In this document: in pieces, positions 59,710 through 64,000 of the stretch
How the letters are laid out: each line of letters opens with the position of its first letter
How positions within the stretch are numbered: position 1 is the stretch's first letter
Assembly: GCF_014640315.1 (NCBI RefSeq)
Contig: NZ_BMGS01000002.1
Span: 95,263-159,262, forward strand
Direction: 5' to 3'
DNA: 64,000 bases
DNA from: Hymenobacter glacieicola
GTDB taxonomy: Bacteria > Bacteroidota > Bacteroidia > Cytophagales > Hymenobacteraceae
Notes under the pieces: model-generated
The model's input: the letters and a program-made list of their open reading frames with translations, nothing else
What the model was told of the DNA's origin: nothing
Databases searched by the model: none
Made by a program: the position numbers and the translations under genes

Positions 59710-61116
59710 ATGCCACACGGATTCAGAATTACCGGCCAGCGCTACTTAGGAAAAGGCGGTCAGGCCAACGACAGCTCTACGGGTACCAATCCCGAGTTTC
59801 CGGCCCGTACACCAGGGCGCATTATCGAGGCTGCCAGCGGAGCGCGGGAAACCTGCATTGTGGGCAGCGGCTCTTACATCTGGGCTCCTTCCGCCACGGC
59901 GCTTTCCTCCGTTATCAGCTGGCGGGCTGACACCACGGTAAAGTTTCTGGGGGATGCTTCTACGCGCTTTTACGGACTCTGCCGGGCCGACTCCACATTC
60001 GAGGGGATTTACTTTGACCAGTTTGCGGGCTTCAACTTCCGCGACTACCAGTTCTCCAACCAGGCTACGTACCGGCGCTGCATTTTCAAGGTGCTCCCAG
60101 AATTTGGGGCAGAGGCCAACAGCAGCAGCAAGAATCCAGTCGTGTTTAAGGATTGCATCTTCTTTAACCTCTTTTACACGCCCACTGGGGACATCTTGCC
60201 GCAGTTCGATAATTGTCTGTTTTTTGACAGCACAGTTACCGCAGCCGGAATCATGACGCGCTGCTACGGGTATAATTCCCGCCTGACGGCCACCACCGTA
60301 GACACCTGCGCGGTGGATATTGCCAATGGGGTAGGCAGCGGCTACGGTTTTCGGACCGGGGCGGGCGCTTCGTTCGACAACCTGCCTTCAGGCACCTTGC
60401 GCCTGGACCCAAAGTTCAACCGTCGCGAGTTTGAAGACTACACCTTGCGGGCAGATAGCCCCTTGCTGGCTAGTGCCATCGGCCCGACGCATCTGGGCTA
60501 TTCGGGTAGTCAGTACTTCCAGTACCAGGGTGCGCTGGGCACGATTACGACGACCAATACCAAGCTAGTTTCGGCCGCTAACAATACGCCCACTGCCCTG
60601 AGTTCGGTAACCGGCAATCTGATGGTCAACTCCCAAGGGGGCGTCATTGTGCAGCCAGGAGCCAGCAGCATCGAGGGCGTGGTCTTTACCGACCCGATAG
60701 CCTTTTCTGACCGGCCGGAAATTCTATTCGGGATGGACCTGGTATCGGGTCTGAACTTCGACAACGACTTTCAGAGCACCAGCTACCAGATGCCGGACCC
60801 TCGCAACAATAATGTGCCCAGCTTCGATGAGCCCGCCTATGGGCCGGGGACAGCAGGCCGCAACCCGCGTCGACTGACCTATCTGCTTCTGTGGAGCACG
60901 TTGCCCACCTACCCAGATAAGAATAACCCCGCGCACTGGGTCACGGGCACCAACTACGTGGAAATGGAATGGGGCACCCAGCCCAAGTGGAACGGTAATG
61001 CCAGCGCCCCGGTGGGTAACGGGCGGGCAGACTTCAATCCGGCGACCATGCAGAGTACCGTGCTGATGACCTATTACCGCATTGGCATTAAACAGAGCAA
61101 CTACAATCCGCAGTAA
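59710..61116 (+). CDS. Tail spike-like right-handed beta-helix protein
   Basis: 468 residues. A middle region reads as a parallel beta-helix (STFEGIYFDQFAGFNFRDY, TYRRCIFKVLPEF, VVFKDCIFFNLFY, FDNCLFFDSTV) like polysaccharide-depolymerising spikes. N- and C-terminal parts differ from the neighbours. In a phage of an EPS-producing host, capsule or EPS attack is plausible. Catalytic residues cannot be named. Confidence 0.6.
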   Translation: MPHGFRITGQRYLGKGGQANDSSTGTNPEFPARTPGRIIEAASGARETCIVGSGSYIWAPSATALSSVISWRADTTVKFLGDASTRFYGLCRADSTFEGIYFDQFAGFNFRDYQFSNQATYRRCIFKVLPEFGAEANSSSKNPVVFKDCIFFNLFYTPTGDILPQFDNCLFFDSTVTAAGIMTRCYGYNSRLTATTVDTCAVDIANGVGSGYGFRTGAGASFDNLPSGTLRLDPKFNRREFEDYTLRADSPLLASAIGPTHLGYSGSQYFQYQGALGTITTTNTKLVSAANNTPTALSSVTGNLMVNSQGGVIVQPGASSIEGVVFTDPIAFSDRPEILFGMDLVSGLNFDNDFQSTSYQMPDPRNNNVPSFDEPAYGPGTAGRNPRRLTYLLLWSTLPTYPDKNNPAHWVTGTNYVEMEWGTQPKWNGNASAPVGNGRADFNPATMQSTVLMTYYRIGIKQSNYNPQ

Positions 61117-61532
61117 TGGCCTACACGCAACAGAACGAGTCCGGGCTACTGGGCTGGAGTAACCAGCGGCGGCGGTTCCTGGCAAGCACGGAAGGGGTGT
61201 TGGGCTTTGCGCCGAAGAAAGCGACGAACCTACGCTTGCAGGTGCTAGCACCGCCTGGGGGTGGGGCCATTGCGGACATCACGTTGCGCCTCACCTACAC
61301 GGAAGCCGGTAACCAGGTAGAGGAGTTAATTCCGTTTCGCGCTGAGTTTAACCCCTACGAACGGACGCTGCCCACCGGCACCCCGGTTACCATTGAAGTG
61401 CTGAACCCGTCGCAGCAATACCTGGCCCTGAGCCGGACCACAACGCTTCAGCCCTCCGTGCCGCAGACGCTTCTGCTACAGCTGTATTTCCGTAGCGCCT
61501 ACGCCTATCACTTCAGAAGAAAATATCTCTAA
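61116..61532 (+). CDS. Hypothetical beta-rich fibre-associated protein
   Basis: 138 residues, overlapping both neighbours by one base. Beta-sheet pattern (NLRLQVLAPPGGGAIADITL). It may be a fibre cap or chaperone, or link the fibre to the baseplate. No family recognised. Confidence 0.55.
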   Translation: MAYTQQNESGLLGWSNQRRRFLASTEGVLGFAPKKATNLRLQVLAPPGGGAIADITLRLTYTEAGNQVEELIPFRAEFNPYERTLPTGTPVTIEVLNPSQQYLALSRTTTLQPSVPQTLLLQLYFRSAYAYHFRRKYL

Positions 61533-62356
61533 TGGCCCGCACAATAGAAGAAATCTTTCAAGCCATTCAACTGGCCCGCCAGTCCCGGCCTGAGCTAGCC
61601 CCCCTGAACAGCCCAAGTGCCACTTCCCTGCCTGGGATGTGGTCTTATGTCACCGCTACGGTGTTGTGGGCGCATGAAACCCTATGGGACCGTTTTCGCG
61701 CGGATGTGGACCGGATTGTGGCGTTGGCCCCAGTTGGTACCCCTGCCTGGTATGTGGCAATGGCTAAGTTCTGGCAGGCCGGGGATGAACTGCTGGTAGT
61801 CAATAACACGGTGGGCTATGAAGTAGGTACTTCTGGTCCGAAGCTGGTAACACAGGCCACGGCGAAGGAAAACCCCAACACAGGGCGCTTATTCATCAAG
61901 GTGGCAAAGGCTGGTTCCGCCGCTGGTACGTTGGCCCCGCTTTCAGATGCAGAGTTAACCCAGCTGCGCGGCTTCTTTGACCGGGTGCGCTTCGCGGGCA
62001 CCCGTTTGGAAGTGGTGAGCCGCGAAGCGGACCGCTTACAGCTGACAGGGGAAGTGTACTACAACCCCTTGCTGGACCTGGCCAGCGTGAAGGCGGCGGT
62101 ACGCTCAGCCCTTCAGCGTTACCTAGGCCAACTGGAATTTGATGGCCAAGTGTACGTGAGCCGGTTAGTTGATGCCATCCAGGCCGTGTCCGGTGTGAAG
62201 GACGTTCTGCTGAGTAGAGTCGCCGCCCGAGTAGGGCAGGCGGCCCCAGTGGTGTTTGGGCGGGTGTATGAAACAGCCGCTGGTTACATCGTGGAAGAAG
62301 ACTTGCCCGGTGGAAACTTTATGGACAGCTTAACATTCGTGCCCAATGCCAGCTAG
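61532..62356 (+). CDS. Baseplate J-like protein (Mu gp47)
   Basis: 274 residues. VGYEVGTSGPKLVTQATAKE, then VASVKAAVRSALQRYL and SRLVDAIQAVSGVKDVLL, follow the J-like/gp6 wedge fold. It forms the outer baseplate ring. It overlaps the next gene by 11 bp. Confidence 0.8.
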   Translation: MARTIEEIFQAIQLARQSRPELAPLNSPSATSLPGMWSYVTATVLWAHETLWDRFRADVDRIVALAPVGTPAWYVAMAKFWQAGDELLVVNNTVGYEVGTSGPKLVTQATAKENPNTGRLFIKVAKAGSAAGTLAPLSDAELTQLRGFFDRVRFAGTRLEVVSREADRLQLTGEVYYNPLLDLASVKAAVRSALQRYLGQLEFDGQVYVSRLVDAIQAVSGVKDVLLSRVAARVGQAAPVVFGRVYETAAGYIVEEDLPGGNFMDSLTFVPNAS

Positions 62357-62855
62357 CACCCGCTTCCGCCTCAACTTTCCGGCGCTGGTGCGCGGCCTAG
62401 TGCCCTCTCTGCTACGCAAGCCTAGAACGCTGGCGTGGCTGGAAGTGCTGACCAGCCCTATAGAAACTATCTATCAGGACTTCCTGAACTACCAGGCTGA
62501 TGTGCTCAGGCAACTTTCCTACAATGGGCAAACCATCATGATGGAAAAAGCCCTTAATGACACATTTGACCCTGGATTCAGACGCATCCGGGTACGAAAT
62601 GCAGTGGGTGAGCTAGCCCCAGTGTACGTCAACTTCGTGCGGGAGCAGCAGCCCAACCCTACGACCACTTTTGTGCAGGAAGCAGGGCATCAGCCCCTGT
62701 ACCTCCGCCACCAGGTAGAATTCAACAGCCAGGTAGATTTCACAGTCTACGCTCCTGGTCTAGCAGCACAAGCCCTCGGGCTTCACGCGATGGTCCGCCG
62801 CCTGAAGCGGGCCATGACCAACTATCAAATTTTGTACACCACAGCTCCCAATTAA
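62346..62855 (+). CDS. Baseplate protein, Mu gp48-like position
   Basis: 169 residues. It contains LVRGLVPSLLRKPRTLAWLE and NYQADVLRQLSYNGQTIMME. Position directly after J matches tail protein I/gp48, which attaches fibres. The sequence match itself is weak. Confidence 0.6.
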   Translation: MPASTRFRLNFPALVRGLVPSLLRKPRTLAWLEVLTSPIETIYQDFLNYQADVLRQLSYNGQTIMMEKALNDTFDPGFRRIRVRNAVGELAPVYVNFVREQQPNPTTTFVQEAGHQPLYLRHQVEFNSQVDFTVYAPGLAAQALGLHAMVRRLKRAMTNYQILYTTAPN

Positions 62856-62856
62856 G

Positions 62857-63735
62857 ATGCGCAAGCTCAAACTAGAAGAAGGTGGCCGCCCCTTGACCAA
62901 TGATGACTTTAAGGCGTTGCAAGATGATATGTACTATGCAGCTGAAGCAGCATTCCAGAACCTTCCCCCGCATATCGTGGCCAACGTAAATATCTATCCC
63001 CGTGGTGGCCTAGTGGATGTAGGATATGGGATTGTCTGGCTTGGTGGTGAACTGCTGAAGTTTGATGGTGCCAGTGGTGTCAGCTTGCCTTGTGAAATAG
63101 TACTGGATAACATCGGGGTCTATGACCAGCGGGCTTACCAGACAGGTGGCACGAAAGATTGCATTATTGAGCAGCGCACGAAGGTGCAGGCCAAAACCAC
63201 TGATAACATTCCCAAAATCAGCATCACAGCAGACGGTGCCCTGCGCTACAGCAAAGTGATGGAAAGCCGTTTCCGCGTCCTCGGGGAAGTGCAGTGGCTA
63301 GCCAACATCAACACAGGTACCTATGATGTTGATGGGAAAGGGATACCAGGCACCGAAGCCCACGGCTGGGCACTATGCAACGGCAACGTAGGCACCGCTG
63401 ACCTGCGTGGTATGTTCGTAGTGGGTCAAGACCCAGCGCGGGCTGATTATGATGTAATTGGTGATACAGGCGGGGAAGAGATGCACCGGCTTACGACAGC
63501 CGAGATGCCTAGCCACAATCACGCAAAGGATGGGCAGTTTGAGTATAACCAACTGCTGCGCAAAGCACCCTACGGCAGCAAAACTACGGCTGCTAGTACG
63601 GATGGCACTGGCAACGGGGGGCAGGAACCCGACATTACCACCTCAATGCCTATAAGCCCGATTGGTGGCGACCAGCCCCACGAAAACCGCCCGCCTTTTT
63701 ACGTTTTGGCAGTACGGCAGTGGATTGGGTTATAA
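62857..63735 (+). CDS. Tail fibre tip with phage collar domain
   Basis: 292 residues. The C-terminal part has the tail-collar domain: GDTGGEEMHRLTTAEMPSHN followed later by ENRPPFYVLAVRQWIG. The N-terminal region TNDDFKALQDDMYYAAEAAFQ is an attachment helix. It is the last gene of the phage and is followed by its terminator. Confidence 0.8.
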   Translation: MRKLKLEEGGRPLTNDDFKALQDDMYYAAEAAFQNLPPHIVANVNIYPRGGLVDVGYGIVWLGGELLKFDGASGVSLPCEIVLDNIGVYDQRAYQTGGTKDCIIEQRTKVQAKTTDNIPKISITADGALRYSKVMESRFRVLGEVQWLANINTGTYDVDGKGIPGTEAHGWALCNGNVGTADLRGMFVVGQDPARADYDVIGDTGGEEMHRLTTAEMPSHNHAKDGQFEYNQLLRKAPYGSKTTAASTDGTGNGGQEPDITTSMPISPIGGDQPHENRPPFYVLAVRQWIGL

Positions 63736-63759
63736 TTCAAGTGTAATTGAAAATGTACA

Positions 63760-63791
63760 AAAAAGCTCTAGCTATTGGCTAGAGCTTTTTC
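63760..63791 (+). terminator. Late operon terminator
   Basis: A 13-bp stem (63760-63772 with 63778-63790), 5-nt loop, A run before and T run after, 25 bp behind the collar gene stop. Confidence 0.93.
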
Positions 63792-63853
63792 TATTTTTAG
63801 CAGTGCAAGAGCAGGTTTAAAGGGTATTCAAACAGTCTTTGAAAGCCTCAAAA

Positions 63854-63892
63854 TTTGTCCCGGTTGATTAGTTTTTTTTGTCCCGGTTGATT
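63854..63892 (-). promoter_or_regulatory. Right-end transposase binding sites (R1, R2)
   Basis: TTTGTCCCGGTTGATT occurs at 63854-63869 and again at 63877-63892, 23 bp apart; R1 is the outer copy. Both are inverted to the left-end sites. Adjacent R1 and R2, about 22 bp apart, are the Mu layout. Confidence 0.85.
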
Positions 63893-63920
63893 TGCCGATT
63901 CCAGAAGCCAGTACGTATGG

Positions 63921-63955
63921 AAAAGGCCCCGCTAGCTACTAGCGGGGCCTTTTTG
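63921..63955 (+). terminator. Displaced terminator of the SAM-riboswitch operon
   Basis: A 15-bp perfect stem (63921-63935 with 63939-63953) with A and T runs. It is outside the prophage and, before insertion, stood about 20 bp after the stop of the flavin monooxygenase gene. The rest of the window (63956-64000) holds no visible feature. Confidence 0.9.
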
Positions 63956-64000
63956 GTTGAATACACCTATCCAAAACGTCATTCCGGCCCTAAGCATGCT

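Larger units (their letters stand above)
28401..63903. mobile_element. Mu-like transposable prophage, 35.5 kb
   Basis: The left end begins TG at 28401 and the right end closes CA at 63902-63903. Both are exactly 19 bp outside the outermost GGGACAAAAAA box, in inverted orientation. GAAG precedes the left end (28397-28400) and follows the right end (63904-63907) as a short target duplication. Mu usually makes 5 bp; only four match here. Inside are the repressor, Ner-like, MuA, MuB, Gam, lysis, head and contractile-tail genes with no obvious broken frame, so it may be inducible. Joining the flanks gives the monooxygenase stop followed at once by its terminator. Confidence 0.93.

Overview
ORGANISM. 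The window looks like a chromosome of a Hymenobacter-like member of the Bacteroidota (Cytophagales). This is inferred from the GC-rich coding style, the near absence of Shine-Dalgarno sequences, Bacteroidota-type promoters (TTTG, about 18-20 nt, TAnnTTTG), a secreted protein ending in a type B T9SS sorting domain, and LytTR/LytS signalling. No rRNA or complete tRNA gene is present to confirm it. HOST PART (1-28400). A truncated beta-helix gene and its longer paralogue, with two malectin-like domains, open the window. They are followed by a surface-polysaccharide locus built of two converging blocks. The rightward block (3598-9066) makes GDP-L-fucose (gmd, fcl) and carries a GT61-like and a double GT2 glycosyltransferase. 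The leftward block (20156 back to 9157) starts with the priming sugar-phosphate transferase and a WecG/TagA-type glycosyltransferase. It continues with a modified-sugar cassette: CDP-glucose synthase, SDR epimerase/dehydratase, RfbC-type epimerase, SAF-domain oxidoreductase, C-methyltransferase, DUF4910 metallopeptidase-like protein and a class III aminotransferase. Then come a T9SS cargo protein, a small lipoprotein, a perfect 74-bp palindrome, a LytS/LytTR two-component pair, and a SAM-I riboswitch operon (ATP-grasp ligase plus an SfnG/SsuD-like flavin monooxygenase). PROPHAGE (28401-63903, 35.5 kb). A complete-looking Mu-like transposable phage sits between the stop codon of the monooxygenase gene and that operon's terminator. 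The ends are TG...CA, with GGGACAAA transposase sites spaced as in Mu (two sites 112 bp apart on the left, two sites 23 bp apart on the right). A GAAG tetranucleotide flanks both sides. The early region runs leftward for the S24 repressor and rightward for a Ner-like protein, MuA, MuB, a second P-loop ATPase, Gam, a MazG-like protein and several orphans. Two morons lie between near-identical terminators. The late genes form two divergent blocks around an inverted repeat at 44879-44927. The leftward block encodes TerS, TerL, gp36-like, a portal/F-like fusion, a G-like morphogenesis protein and two unknown proteins. The rightward block encodes protease/scaffold, capsid, holin, endolysin, a probable unimolecular spanin, sheath, tube, a frameshifted chaperone pair, tape measure, baseplate, a fibre cassette, a J-like protein and a collar-domain fibre. 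MAIN CANDIDATE FOR SOMETHING NEW. Two intercistronic elements at 34821-34861 and 35941-35979 fold like the acceptor plus T-arm half of a tRNA: a coaxial 11-12 bp helix, a 10-nt bulge, and the T-loop TTCGACT. They differ by two compensated base pairs. They may be RNase P/Z-type processing signals or another tRNA-mimic function in the phage early mRNA. Other points of interest are the SAM-riboswitch control of a putative organosulfur operon, a textbook A AAA AAC -1 frameshift site, the palindrome, and the split late operons.
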